Below are positions 25,290-37,541 of a stretch of 64,000 nt of DNA, piece after piece. The stretch lies in NCBI RefSeq assembly GCF_003073045.1, contig NC_037590.1:19867708-19931707 (forward strand). Direction: 5' to 3'. A model generated the notes under the pieces. That model worked only from the letters and a program-made list of their open reading frames with translations, did not search any database and was not told the origin of the DNA. How positions within the stretch are numbered: the stretch's first letter is position 1; the number at the start of each line of letters is the position of its first letter. Origin of the DNA: Pomacea canaliculata. Taxonomy: Eukaryota; Mollusca; Gastropoda; Architaenioglossa; Ampullariidae. The position numbers were made by a program, and so were the translations under genes.

Positions 25290-26397
25290 AAACACCCCAC
25301 ACAAAATTAAGCCATATACATAAACGATCTTTGTCTCCATATATCCCAATCTTGTGAAATGTTTGCAGATGACACCACAATACATGCACACCACCAACAG
25401 ATTGAACCACTTGCATCCATCATACAGCTGAGTGCTGACGAGCTTCAGGCTTGGACTGATTCCAACCACATGTCCATCAACCCCCAGAAAACTGAAGTCA
25501 TGCTTCTAACAGACAGAAAAGACAAAACCTAGCCACCCCATTTCCTAGTATCCAAATTGGCACTCAATCAATAATGGAAGTACAGTTCCACAAACTCATG
25601 GGTGTTACCATTGACAATAACTTATCGTGGTCCCAACACATCTCAACCACAAGTAAAAACATCTCCAAGAAAGTCTACCAGCTGTCAAGAATAAAACATT
25701 TCCTTGACACTCACGCAAGAAAACTCTTCTATACCACCAACATCCAGTCAGTCATTGACTATGCATCCACCCTCTGGGACTCCGCTAGTGGAGCTTCCAT
25801 GAAACCTTTAGTTAGTGTTCAGAGGCGAGCTGTCAAAGCCGTTCTGCTAAAACCGAAATTAGACCAGAGTGACTTCACCTCTCTAGGCGTCCTTCCTCTA
25901 AAAAACAGACTTAAATTTAACAAATGCATTTTCATGTATAAAATACTGACGGGCAAACTATCGCCAAGACTCTCTACTATTTTCCTCCAATAACTCTAGA
26001 AGCTTCCCAAAACTAAATATTGCCATCCCTAGACTAGACCTCTTCAAATCAAGTCTGAAATTCTCAGGAAGCGTGCTTTGGAACAGCCTCCCTCTCCATC
26101 TCAAGCAATTGCACTCCCTGAACTGCTTTCGACGCCATCTATCTAAACAAGACAGATACATATGTAGATGAGGCCTCTAGAGATTCCTCCCAACTCCAGG
26201 TGACCTTGTAAATATATATTCTCAACCATCACCTTGTAAATATCCACCCTTCTTTATGTTTATTCAATTTTTTCTATAATGCTTAATTAATTCATTTATT
26301 TAGTTAATTTCGTTCCCTGTAAAGGGCGAGGGCTAAATGGAAATTAAAAGCGCTCAGTTGCTTATTTTACCCCTCGTAAATAAAGAATTGTAATTGT
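25290..26397 (+). mobile_element. CR1/L2-like LINE 3' fragment
   Basis: Encodes the reverse transcriptase active-site region CEMFADDTTIHAH (YADD-box equivalent), then LQAWTDSNHMSINPQKTEVM. After a stop and a frame change it gives the open frame 25574-25993 with KLMGVTIDNNLSWSQHI and QSVIDYASTLWDSASG, the usual C-terminal end of CR1/L2/jockey-type polyproteins. The 3'UTR ends in AATAAAGAATTGTAATTGTAA, a short-repeat tail typical of CR1/L2-like elements. 5'-truncated and interrupted, so inactive. It lies between the NDUFA3-like and PP1 genes. Confidence 0.75.
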
Positions 26398-26399
26398 AA

Positions 26400-27184
26400 G
26401 CCTGTTCAGTACTTCAAATATACTTAAATGCTTGGACCTACAAAATGCTGAAGAATGGAAACAAATCGCCAGATCATCAAGGCGCAACTCTAATGCACAC
26501 GACGCATGCTCTCGTCTTGACGGCGGTTCAAAATGACGAGGGTCGAATCTCAGGGGGGAGTAATCTATCGGTACACCGTGCGCAATCGATCCCAAACTAG
26601 TGGGTGTCATGGAAACTGGATTTGCGGAAACTTGTGATGCAGCTGGAATCTCCCGTGGTGACGGTCATGTGACTGAATCTTAATGGCGCGTGAAGTCACG
26701 CTGAGGAATCAGAGCGAGCAGATTACATCAGATTACGCAGGTATATTGCTTACGATTTTGTCGACATTACAAAAATAAACGATGGCAGTGACCGGACTAA
26801 TAACTGTATATATGTGGTACACAGCAAAGATAATACCTGTCCATAGGAGTCAAGGTTCGAGGGTCATATGTTACTGAGTGATGTACGAACACTGTGTAAA
26901 AATGTGTGTGGCAGAGTGTGACAATGAATTAGCGACGAAAAAAAAATTGATAAGCTAATTGAGACTGGAAGTGTGCATGTCATACTCCTTCTGGACAGTC
27001 CATATATATTTATTATCAAAGAGCGTGTGGATTATTAAAATGATATGATTGTTCTCAGCAAGAAATAAACATTTTTCCCAGGGCGTACGCTCGAATACCG
27101 TCGTGAATTTTTTTTTTTTTTTTTTGCAGCTATAAATCCGATCAACCAACGATTCGATCATTGATTCAATGGGGGAAAAATTAG
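26400..27184. other. CpG-richer upstream region, possible PP1 promoter/5' exon
   Basis: Less AT-rich than its surroundings, with scattered CpG (26480-26770). A candidate splice donor CGCAG|gtatat at 26740/26741 could end a non-coding first exon that splices to the acceptor at 27973 upstream of the PP1 start codon. This is inference from splice-site strength and position only. Confidence 0.25.
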
Positions 27185-27430
27185 GTAATAATAAATGAAA
27201 TATTTGTATAGCGCTTACACTCGTAAGGAACATATGCTCTTAAAACAAGATTGAGACATGGACAGCAATATACAAGGGACGGAAGAATATAAACAGCAGT
27301 ACTGACGATGAATACAAATATAATAATAATAAAAAACAACGAAAAGAGGATGTCAACAAGAAGTAGCAAGAACTGAGAATATCGTGATTTTGCAGAGGAA
27401 GACGAGTTGGAGAGTAGGAAAAGTGGAAAA
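27185..27430 (+). repeat. Interspersed repeat, copy 2 (TTGTA-AGCG family)
   Basis: Begins AATAATAAATGAAATATTTG, then TATAGCGCTTACACTCGTAAGGAACATATG, then ACATGGACAGCAATATAC. It aligns block by block with the copy at 23690-23970. A shorter related stretch (AATGAGCACTTTTATGG, then GTGTGCTTTACGA) is visible at 29255-29320. Confidence 0.5.
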
Positions 27431-27973
27431 GAGGGTTGGGGGTGAAAAAGAACTATAGCAGTGATCAGACTTTATATTGTGCCATCAGATAATAAGCTTG
27501 CATATTGAACATATGTGTGTGTGAAGGAGATTGTTGATCGAGCGAACTCAATATAACGCTGGTCATATAATTTTATGTGCAACGCCAGTTATGCATGACG
27601 ACCATTAGGCGCAAATATTAGTGGACATTCCATCCCCACCTCCACTCTCACAAAATAACTGAAAAGTTTGAGGTTAACTTTAGTCTTCTATTTATAATTT
27701 ATCAATAGGTGTCATACTTAATTTTAACAAAAAAAACCACCAAAAAACAAAACATGATGGTAACAGATGGGGCTAATAGTAATACAAAACAGTAAAGTTT
27801 AAATTGCAGCATTAATTGTAAACTGCACATCATGTAATAATATATAAAACTGGACATCTGTCAAATATATCAAAATAGCACACATTGTAATTTATACCAT
27901 TCTGAGAAAATGTTTTCAGAAATTCTTAAAGTTTGGCCTCTTCTGTCTTCATTAATTTCATTTTTGCTTTCAG

Positions 27974-28229
27974 GAATATCATCTCTATCAAGTGAAGGAT
28001 GTTTCCACATGTAACATCATGGTGGTTTTTGATTATTCATCAGAACTTGCTTTACCAGTGACCTGATTCAGCTAAACTGTGAACTGATGCATACATGTGG
28101 TTTTGGCTATTTGGGAAGAATTTTGATTTAAAAGGAAGCCTGAGTGAACTGCTCTTCAAACTATTGGCACTATTGTGGATTTATCTTAAATTTTCCATTA
28201 ATTTAGTGCTTGAGCAGCTACTTTAAAAA
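27974..28229 (+). other. 5'UTR exon portion of PP1 gene
   Basis: A strong acceptor (TTTTTGCTTTCAG, ending 27973) opens a stretch that runs without another acceptor to the ATG at 28230, and the first coding exon ends at 28307. The likely structure is therefore one exon of about 334 bases with a 256-base leader. Confidence 0.45.
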
Positions 28230-31200
28230 ATGATGAACAAACCAGACTTTGATGTGGATTCTATTATAAGCCAGCTTTTAGCTGTAAAAGACCAACCAGG
28301 AAAGCAGGTATGCCTACTTGGCATTTTTGAACAACCTAACCTTCCATTACATTTTACTGATCTATATTTCTTTCCTCTTGTTTTTCAAGCCCCATCTTTT
28401 TTACTGGCTACAGAAAATATTCTTTTACATAATCGCTTGCTTGCTTGTCCTTACCATGTGTACCAGGTACAGCTACCAGAGACTCAAATTCGACAGCTAT
28501 GCCAATTATCGCGAAGCATCTTTTTGGAGCAACCCATGCTAGTAGAACTGGAGGCACCTGTCAACATTTGTGGTGATATCCATGGGCAGTATAGTGACCT
28601 GTTACGCCATTTTGAGATGTGTGGATACCCACCACAGTGCAACTACCTTTTCCTCGGAGATTATGTTGACAGGTATGGGTACTTTTTTCACCTGTCTGGA
28701 AGAAGTGTAGGGAAAAAAAAATGAAAACAAAAAAACAAAGAAAGTTGTGTGAACAAAAACTTGCAGTTGTTCTTTTTTCAATACTGTGATTATTTTCACA
28801 GCCATAGCATACTTTAAAATACATAAGAATTAAATTTATATGCATTTATGTCTCATATTTTCCTTTTCCTGAACTTAGATATTGTGTGTTTGCTGGATAT
28901 AAAGAATTTATAACTAATCATTCTTTTGCAATAGGACTCTTTTATTGCAGGGGCAAGAGATCACTTGAAACCATTTGCCTTGTGCTGGCTTATAAGATTA
29001 AATACCCCAACAATTTTTTCCTTCTGCGAGGGAATCATGAATGTGCATCAATTAACAGGTAACTGAAAAAATTGTTGTTGTTAAAAGCTGTAGTTAAAGA
29101 TAAACTTCAAGCTATGGGTGGGTTGTTTTGGGGGGAGGGGGTACACAGTGAACATTTTTCTTTACATTTTAATCATTTCAGCTGCTGGGGATGTAGATAT
29201 AGTGTTACATGAGTAGCTGTCCAATACTCAGATCGATTCATAAACTATTATTATTATTAATGAGCACTTTTATGGTACATCTCCTTACTTGACAGCAATG
29301 TCAGTGTGCTTTACGAAAGAGTTTAAAAATATTTTCTTGATCTGAAGCCAGCCTGTTCTGCTAGCAGTTCCTTGGTAGTGGTGCTGATGTGATTCTGGAT
29401 TACTTTTTGCATGACTTTGCTTGGGTCACTGATTAGGCTTATGGTTCTGTAGTTTTGGCACTGTTTGCTATTTCCTTACTTTGAAATGGATATGATTATA
29501 GTGATTGCATCCATTCTTTGCCATTCAAAGCAGTACATTCCAAAGATTCAGCATGATTTACCTTCCTGGGGAAGTCTGCCCTGATACAAAAATCTACATG
29601 TCATTAGGTTTTTAAAAAACCCAAACTGATGCCTGTGGATCCGATCAATTTGTGATGTCTTCTAGTCAAAAAGAACTGTAGCCACCAAAATGTAAAGAAT
29701 CATCACAAATGCACAGTGGCAGGCATGACTCATTAAAATGACATGTCAGATAAGACAAAAAGACAGCAGATCTGTTGAATCAGTTAGGTAAAGGACATCA
29801 ATGTTAAAGTGTACATATTATGTATTTTAACATATGATGCAAGTATAAAATCTTTTAATTAAACATATTTTTGTTGATTCTTCCATTTTAGTTAAAGAAA
29901 GCAGCTGTTCTACTACATTTTAAGCTCGACTTGTAAAGACTTCTGATTGACTGCCATTAAATACATTTTGTTGCTCTAGAATCCACCCAGGAAGGATCTT
30001 TATGTGTGATGATTCCTTACTGGCATCACATCTAGGCTCAGTTTTGAATATAAAAGAAATACTTCTTTTACTTTAGAATCCATGTGTAGGACTTAAAAAG
30101 TTTTTGCACCAATAAAATGACTTAAGAGTCTAATCAGACCATTCCAGTCTGGGCTTAATTACCCTTTGTTCTCTGTTGCTGCTTTCGTCTGCTTACAGAA
30201 TTTATGGATTTTATGATGAATGCAAACGACGATATAACATCAAACTATGGAAGACATTTACGGACTGTTTCAACTGCTTGCCAATAGGTATGTCATGGGC
30301 TTTAGTTTATGGTCCTCACACTTTCTTTTAAATATTGCAGTTGCTACTTATGACATCACCACGTGTTTAATGTACCATGACCATGCATAACATCACCAAT
30401 GATGGCATAAAACTGGAATATGTCTTGTTTCATGCCGGTCAAAGATGGAGAAGGGTCACACAGATTCATCACTTCAATAAAGTATATTCTTTTTCTTAGC
30501 TTAGACTAGGTGTTTCATAATTTAAAGCTACTTCCATATTTACATGGTTATGTGTCAATACTTTGGTTACTTTCATTAGTATCTTACAGTAAATATTTTT
30601 CTTTTTAACATGGAAATGGGTAGAAGCAAATATTGGCAAACTTTAGAAGACAGCAGTACTTCAAACAATCTGACAGTGTGCCTATTAAGAACAAAGTATG
30701 TGCTTGAGAACAGAGATGATTTAAGTTTATATTTTTAAACTTCTGTTTGACACATTTTTGTCTCCAATTTCTCATTTGTATTTTAAAAAAAAAAAAGAGG
30801 GGGGGGGTAGAGAGGGTGAGGGGTGGGGGCAAAGGCTCTTACAGGCTAGAGGCCATGTGAACAGTGAATATGATCCATTGTGCCCATCCTTTCCCTTTCC
30901 TGATACATTATCCCTCAGAGCATGTGCAGGGTGGGCAGTGGGAGTTTTCCAGCCACAGGCCTAAGTAGGCCTGGAACCAATGACCTGCTTTACTGTCAAG
31001 CACACTAACTACTAAGCTAGTTTCCTTCCCTCTTATATGAAGAATCTAGTATTTACAGAGCCACCACCACTATATCATTGATTTCTCTTGTTGCAGACCA
31101 GTTTATTTTGTTAAATTTATCTCATTTGTATTCAGTGATTGTAATATTTTCAGTACATTATTTTTAATCTTGGTTAGAATTACTGACCTTTTACAGCAAT

Positions 31201-33662
31201 ATAGCATAAGTAACATTTTTTCATTATTATGCCTTTTAATATTAGCTGCTCTTGTGGAGGGAACTATATTTTGCATGCATGGTGGATTATCACCGGACCT
31301 GGTAGATCTTGACCAGGTAGGAACAAAAAGTTCTTTTCATTTGAATTTTTGGAAACAAGTTAGAAAGCAGTACTTGTTTATTCTTAAACAAGCTTATAAT
31401 TGACAAAGGACCAGGTTGCTTCAGATACATTTAAATAATTAGTTTCATTGATTTAGATATGGTAAATTAAGCTTTTTCTAGGTTTTGCAAGTGAAAGCTC
31501 ACCAGACATCAAGAAGAAAACTAAAGAATATGTTTTTCACCAACAGCTAAGAGAAATAGAACGCCCACTCGACGTACCTGACCATGGGTTAATTTGTGAC
31601 TTGCTTTGGGCAGATCCAGATGATGTAAGTAATTCAGTTTTAGCTGTGTACATCTGAGCTGGTATGCACTTGTATATATGTTGGCAAGTTTATATTTTTG
31701 CCCATTCTTTTCACTTGGTAACTTTGACCTGTAGAAGTTTCAGAGGAACAAATTTCTTTAATTGCCATATAAAGTTTTTACTTAGTCTTCTGTCTGATGC
31801 CACAAATTTTTAATAGTTTGACATGAACTTGTTGGTAGATGTGCGTGTGTGGTGAGAGGATGGTGGTTAAAACCTCAGAAAAAAAATTAAATGAGGGAGT
31901 GGGGGCAATGGGGTTGGTGTTTTATGCCAAGCCTTCTGCTAAGACTATATCACAGCAAGCAGCTGTGACATGAAGAGAAAGAAAAGCATGCCCAAGATGA
32001 GATCCGAACCCAGAACAGCCAGTGTCTGGTGAGACATGGTGGCTGTCTCAGTTGTAGCACTTGATTTTTTTTTTCTGGACAGAAGAGCCCCTTCTTCTCA
32101 TCTCCTCTCACCCTCAACTACCACTAACAAACTTCCTTCTGTTCATTGGCCTTTAATCTCCCCTGGGATGCAGAGAGGGTTCTTTTGGTGTTATGGTATT
32201 TAATTTACTGCAACTCAAATATAAACATTTTCAAACTAAATGTATATCATTTATGCATACTAATGAAGCTGTGACCAATAAAGACATTAATGTTTCAGGA
32301 CATTACTGGATGGGGAGAAAATGACCGTGGTGTTTCATACACCTTCGGAGGTGATGTGGTCAGAGAGATGTTACAAAAATTTGACTGTGGTCTTATAGCT
32401 AGAGCACATCAGGTATTGCTTGTTTGGTATTGTGAATAAAAGTTTATGAAAGTTTATGCCATTTAGCACTGGAACCTTTGTCAGCTACTTTTACATGCAT
32501 AGGAGATGATGCTAACTTCGTCAAGCTAAATGCAATGAATGCTAAAGTGAAGAATATATGTGAATAATCTGCCAAGGCTAAGGACTATGACCATCATTGC
32601 TGTTGAAAGGTTAATTTGATGATGATATAATTATGTATAAAAATTGCATATTGATTTTTTATCTCCTTGCAGGTAGTTGAAGATGGTTACCAATTTTTTG
32701 AAAAAAGAAAGGTGAGACAAAAAAAAAATGACTGGTTAAATTAGTTTTAAGCAAATGAATTTTTTAAAGACAATAAAACTAGTCATAAAATTTGTGTTGT
32801 TATTCATTTTGTGGCAGCTCGTAACACTGTTCAGTGCACCAAACTACTGCGGCGAGTTTGATAATGCCGGGGCAGTGATGATTGTCACAGAGGACCTTAC
32901 ATGCTCTTTCAAAATTCTTCCTGTGAGTGAACTTTTAACTTGGGTTTCTAAATTAATGCTGTCTTATTGTGTAGTTAATTGTACATGCATGTACCTTTTA
33001 GAGAGCAAAAACATAGGGGTAGAGATAGGAGCAGGTGCCCATAAATGAAAGGAATAAAAAGGGGGAAGAAAAATGCTGACAAAACAAGATGGTGGACGCA
33101 ATGTCAGGACTGTTTGTAACATATATTGATAGTATGTTTTGTTAAAAAAAAATTGAGTACCAATTAATTGCATCTGGACTAATGCTAGTTTGTAAAAAGC
33201 CTTGCATATTACATGCATCAAAGTGTGACATGGGTGAAGGGGATGCAAATAACAGCGATACCATGTGAAACACAAAAGCTTACACAGCAGGACCCAAAAA
33301 AGATATCTATAGCGATAATAAGTACATTCCAAATCTAGCATAACTGCCGAAATCTTGTGAACAGTCAGCCACCAAACAAAACAAGAAAAAGCAAAACAGC
33401 AGACATCACATGACCAAGCAGCAGCTGCCTTTCCTCCACATTCTTGATGTTCAGAGCCTTGCATCAGAGTTTTGTATGTGGATTAAGAGAAGGAGCTCAA
33501 ATAATCTTGCATTTTCCAGCAATTATTATAGACATAACAAGAAATTGTCATGAAGATATGCAGATGTACATAAATAGAAAACTGTATTTCCAATTCTTCT
33601 GTTTTCCACAGCCAGAGAAAACCAAGAAGATAGCAGTAGAAAGCAAGAATGGAAAGAAGTAA
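28230..33662 (+). CDS. Divergent protein phosphatase 1 (PP1) catalytic subunit
   Basis: Ser/Thr phosphatase of the PPP family; PP1 works with regulatory subunits carrying RVxF motifs. Ten coding exons: 28230-28307, 28467-28672, 28951-29058, 30199-30287, 31246-31316, 31547-31624, 32299-32412, 32673-32711, 32818-32922, 33612-33662; 939 bases, 312 residues, all phases consistent. Metal and catalytic motifs are complete: [34 protein letters not shown] and [15 protein letters not shown]. The central segment from SLETIC to [11 protein letters not shown] is almost canonical PP1. The C-terminal half is much more divergent ([38 protein letters not shown]), CCHGG is CMHGG, and the tail is a short lysine-rich end ([16 protein letters not shown]) lacking the TPPR phosphorylation motif of standard PP1. 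Probably an extra, rapidly evolving PP1 paralogue, possibly tissue-restricted; that is inference. An AATAAA follows at 33728. Confidence 0.93.
30780..31033 (-). mobile_element. tRNA-derived SINE in PP1 intron 4
   Basis: On the minus strand the head reads AACTAGCTTAGTAGTTAGTGTGC (A-box-like) followed by GGTCATTGGTTCCAGGCC (degenerate B-box). The unit then runs to a homopolymer-rich end (complement of AAAAAAAAAAAGAGGGGGGGG). Inserted antisense to the PP1 gene. Confidence 0.5.
31890..32120 (-). mobile_element. tRNA-derived SINE in PP1 intron 6
   Basis: On the minus strand: GTGCTACAACTGAGACAGCC near the head, a good B-box-like TGGGTTCGGATCTC followed by ATCTTGGGCATG, then TGTGATATAGTCTTAGCAG and a tail ATAAAACACCAACCCC. 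Copies with the same downstream blocks lie at 35530-35680 and (3' part) 19790-19915. Confidence 0.55.
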
Positions 33663-33727
33663 TGAAGTATCAGTTTTCATCTTAAAAGAAAAGACCCTGT
33701 ATAATGCATTTACACACCAAAAACTGA

Positions 33728-33733
33728 AATAAA
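33728..33733 (+). terminator. Candidate polyadenylation signal of PP1 gene
   Basis: AATAAA 66 bases after the PP1 stop codon. Further AATAAA copies occur downstream (for example near 33880), so longer transcripts are possible. Confidence 0.45.
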
Positions 33734-33739
33734 TACACA

Positions 33740-35529
33740 ATTGCAAGAACATATATTCGCTTTATGGATTGGCCAGTGTATAGAGCAGAAAACATTCTGC
33801 TCAGATGTTCGATTTCTAAGGATACTTTGATAAATACATGCATTGTCTAGATTTTTGCAATTCAGGCACTAATGACTTTAAATAAATGTGACATACCTTG
33901 GATTGCTCTAATTTGCATGAGTTGAATTCTGTTTATGGCAAGTTCTTGTTTTAAGCATAACTTTTGCATGCAGTTTAAGATAACTGTGGCCTAAGTTCAG
34001 GACCTGTTTGAGGTTTTCATATTTAGCACAGCTTGGTAATGCTGTATTGGGTATGCTATTAATTTGTGCAGGACATTTTGTTTAGAAAATATTTTTGCTG
34101 ACAGGGTCTGTACACGAGGTTTAGTTATTCTGAGTTCCTTTTCACACTATTACAGATGAACAAATACTACAAATTCATTTATAACATAAAAGATAACAGA
34201 ACAAGCTAAACTCAAATTTTCAAAATGAAGCAGAGGAATTTAATCAGCTATTTGCAATTTAAAGAAAAAAGTAGAATCCACAATCTCTTAATAACATGCA
34301 AACATATTGATCATTTTCTTCACAGCAATCATCGGATGATCACATTTCCTAGTTAGATATGTGCAAGATGTAAGATAGATTTATTTTGAGAAGATTCATC
34401 AGAACTTGCTACAGCTGTAATTTAATGATAAGTTTAAGCACTTAACATGTATATAGACTTTTTAAAAATTGTTGATTGGTGACATTGCCTCTGCGCATTA
34501 AAGAAACAATGTGCATGCTAATTTTCTATTGAAATCAAGAACTTTTGGAATATTGTTTTGTTTTTGAAAGAATGGTGACTTTAAGCTCGTGTACATGGAT
34601 TCTTAATAAATGGCAGTCTTTAGCACTGCCCATTGTGGAAGGCAGTTTAGAAACCCCTGCAGCAGTAGCAAGAACTTGGAAGATACAATTGTTTTCCATG
34701 CTTGATAGGGTTAAGAGATCAATGTTTTATATAAAAGCTTTACTCGGATTTAATGCAACTATTTACATTCCACTGGGCAAGAGAGATGATTTTATGTAAC
34801 TTTCTTGTTTGCACTTCCATAATTAGCACTCAGCAGGCATGATGTATACGTACAAAATGAGCATAGTTTATCTGGTTTTTAGTAAAGTAATGAAGGTTCA
34901 CCAACTATTTTTACATAATTTCTAATACTGAAAGCCAGTAAGCATCTGAGTACTCAGGGATGCTGCAAGAAACAATCCCTTGCTCAACTCTTTTAATCTT
35001 TGTGTAGAAATGGGAACCATGGGAAAAACATTCTATTTATATGTTTTCTTATTTTAAAAGGTTTTGTTATATATGTTTGTTACACCTATGTTTTAGTTAA
35101 ACATAAAGCAATACATTGTGAGTTTTTATGTTGTTTGTGTGCAAAAATCTAGTAAACTTTTGAGATTTTTGTTTTGTATATCTGTATTGATTTTTGAGAA
35201 AATTAAATTTGTTCTGCAGCAAAATCACATTTATTTATTTATGAAAGAACTTTATATGTACCTAACACCATTCATATAAAATTTTAGAATATATACCTAC
35301 AGAAGGCAAAGCTACCAGACAACTATAAAATATTAAGTTTCCAAAAAGAAAACAGTCAATACCCACAGAAACATCTCAATCATTTCACAATGTTGCAAGT
35401 TTATATACTTCGCAACCACAACAGAGAAGCACTTCATGTCTGTTTGACCACAAAAGATTTGGTTTGAAGACATACACCATAATTGGTGGGTGTGGCAGAG
35501 GAATTTTTGTGCTCGTCCACCATTTTATA
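33740..35529. other. PP1 3'UTR/intergenic, no gene recognised
   Basis: Strongly AT-rich, with only short, non-conserved frames. Probably alternative 3'UTR of PP1 and spacer. Confidence 0.4.
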
Positions 35530-35680
35530 AACAAAGTTGCCAGCTCTATGTAACAGGTGCCACATGCAGAGAAAAAAATAGGGAGCCCAAGATGTGATCT
35601 GAACCTTGGACAGCTATCCTCAGTGTATTGGTGACAGCTAGGTCTGGCGATTAGCAGTTAGCATCTACACCATAAAAGGG
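35530..35680 (-). mobile_element. tRNA-derived SINE copy
   Basis: On the minus strand the B-box-like AAGGTTCAGATCACATCTTGGGC closely matches the 31890-32120 copy. The head reads GGTGTAGATGCTAACTGC. Intergenic between PP1 and MGMT. Confidence 0.5.
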
Positions 35681-37469
35681 TTGGTTTCCAAAAATATCTT
35701 TCCCTTGCATAAAAATAACATTTTCATGGGTAGAAGGACTCTGTAAGGGAAACAACTCACCCCACACTGCTTGACATAGTGAATGACAACAAAACTTACA
35801 AAAAAAAAAACTAAAACATTGGAGCAAACTGATTTGTCATGCTTATCTAGCTTGTTTGAAAGTCTGCTTTAACCATGCATTTTAAACAAACTGTTTTTCA
35901 AAAAAACACACAAGGCCAGGAATGGATTTCTGTAAGTTATGAAGATTCATGGCACACAATATGAAGAAAAAAACATGGCAACCAAAAAATGACAAAAGAC
36001 AACCAACTGTGATTTGAAATCAATGAAATATTAGATCTGTGATAGATCCAGAATGAAAAAATAGCTTGTTTCAAATTGTTAAATGTCCATCATAGATATG
36101 AATTCCATAAAACATCTTAATAAAAACAATATAACATCCACATTACAACAATAATTTCAAACTGCAAGTAACTTTTCTTCTTTATCACAGAATATTTTTG
36201 AAGATGCCTGATTACGGTTTTCTGAAAACTAGCACTTGAAATTGTTCTTAGTTTTGGACACAAAATGCCCAAATGTTATAACTAGAATTCGTTTTTGGTT
36301 TCCCCAATCTCACTCCAGAGCACCCAGTTGTTGGTCCATGGTGTAGAAAGCAAATACTTAAACAAAAAAAAAAAAACCCAACAAAAAACAAACCAAACCA
36401 AAAAGCCCTCCATGCTTAACCAAACACACACACATTACCCCCCAGCCCATGACACGGATTAGATGCAGCACCATGGTATATGACAGCATATCACAAGTAT
36501 GAAGACTTTCTGAGTTTACAAATTTAAGCACATTTGTATCTATCATCTGCATAAACCCCACAAAGATTAGAAAATATATACAAGCAACAGAGGTAATAAT
36601 ATATACTGACCTGTCAGTGATCATAAAAGCTTTACTTTTCAAATCGAAAATTAGCCAGGAAGTCATTTGCTGTCCAATAAAGTATAATGATATCAGCTTA
36701 CTGCTAACTCTGACTATAGCAACCTGCCGTGCTGTAATAATTAAGAAGTTTGCTTGTGGCAATTCTCAACAATTTGGCTTTCACACAAACAATGAGTCTC
36801 CTACATTTTATTAAACAGAATCAAAAGAGCTGAATAACCTGTTCAGATCTTTGGAAGCCATTGAAAACTGTTAGAATCTGAGCAATGTTCAGAGATCATA
36901 CTTAACCCCAGTCATGATAAACTTGTATTACTATAAGAGTGACTAAAATACTGTAGTATGAACACGGTAAAACATACCATTATGAAGTTCATTTTTAAAC
37001 AATTACCATTCCTGTAACATCTATGCTCCAAGGATCAAAGACAAACATTTTAGTTTAACTTACATGACTTTCCCCCTTGCTATTTAAGCTATTTAATTTT
37101 TACCGAGACATGTATCACTCATGTTAAGTCAAAACCTGGAACATTTCAACTGCTCAGGCATCATCAAATAAATTTACTCAGAAACAATATAATTTGTGTT
37201 TAGCCAACCTTTCTATTCCTGAATAAAGCAAGATAAAACTCTGGGATCATGCTTTTGGAACAGGTAGAAAACACGTGCTTAATCTTCTGCACCTGGATTA
37301 AGCTTCAACCCCATCACTGATCAAACCAGCAATTCCCCCACCCCCTCCAAAAATGCAGGTGGACAGCATAAAATTTACGGATATTACGGAATTAGGAGCA
37401 GAACTTGATAATCGTAGGAAACAGTCGAACGGTCATTCCACATCTTTGATGCACTGTTATCAGATGAGT
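35681..37469. other. Intergenic/MGMT 3' region, nothing recognised
   Basis: AT-rich spacer containing A-rich runs (36361-36400). A 134-codon minus-strand frame at 36358-36762 has no family likeness and is judged chance. The MGMT 3'UTR is expected to occupy the right end. Confidence 0.4.
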
Positions 37470-37528
37470 CTACTTCGCTAAACTCTGAGCGTTAACTCGA
37501 GACCGTCGTAACCCGAGGACTACCTGTA
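37470..37528. repeat. Tc1/mariner-type MITE end fragment
   Basis: The segment ends GTCGTAACCCGAGGACTACCTGTA, closely matching the right end of the complete MITE at 41659-41950 (GGCTGACCTAACCCGAAGACCTCCTG followed by TA). The left end was not found, so this is a truncated copy just downstream of the MGMT stop codon. Confidence 0.4.
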
Positions 37529-37541
37529 CGTTTTATAAGAT

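Noticed and set aside
36358..36762. 134-codon minus-strand open frame
   Set aside because: Hydrophobic, compositionally biased, no family likeness, poly-A derived ends; sits in AT-rich spacer.
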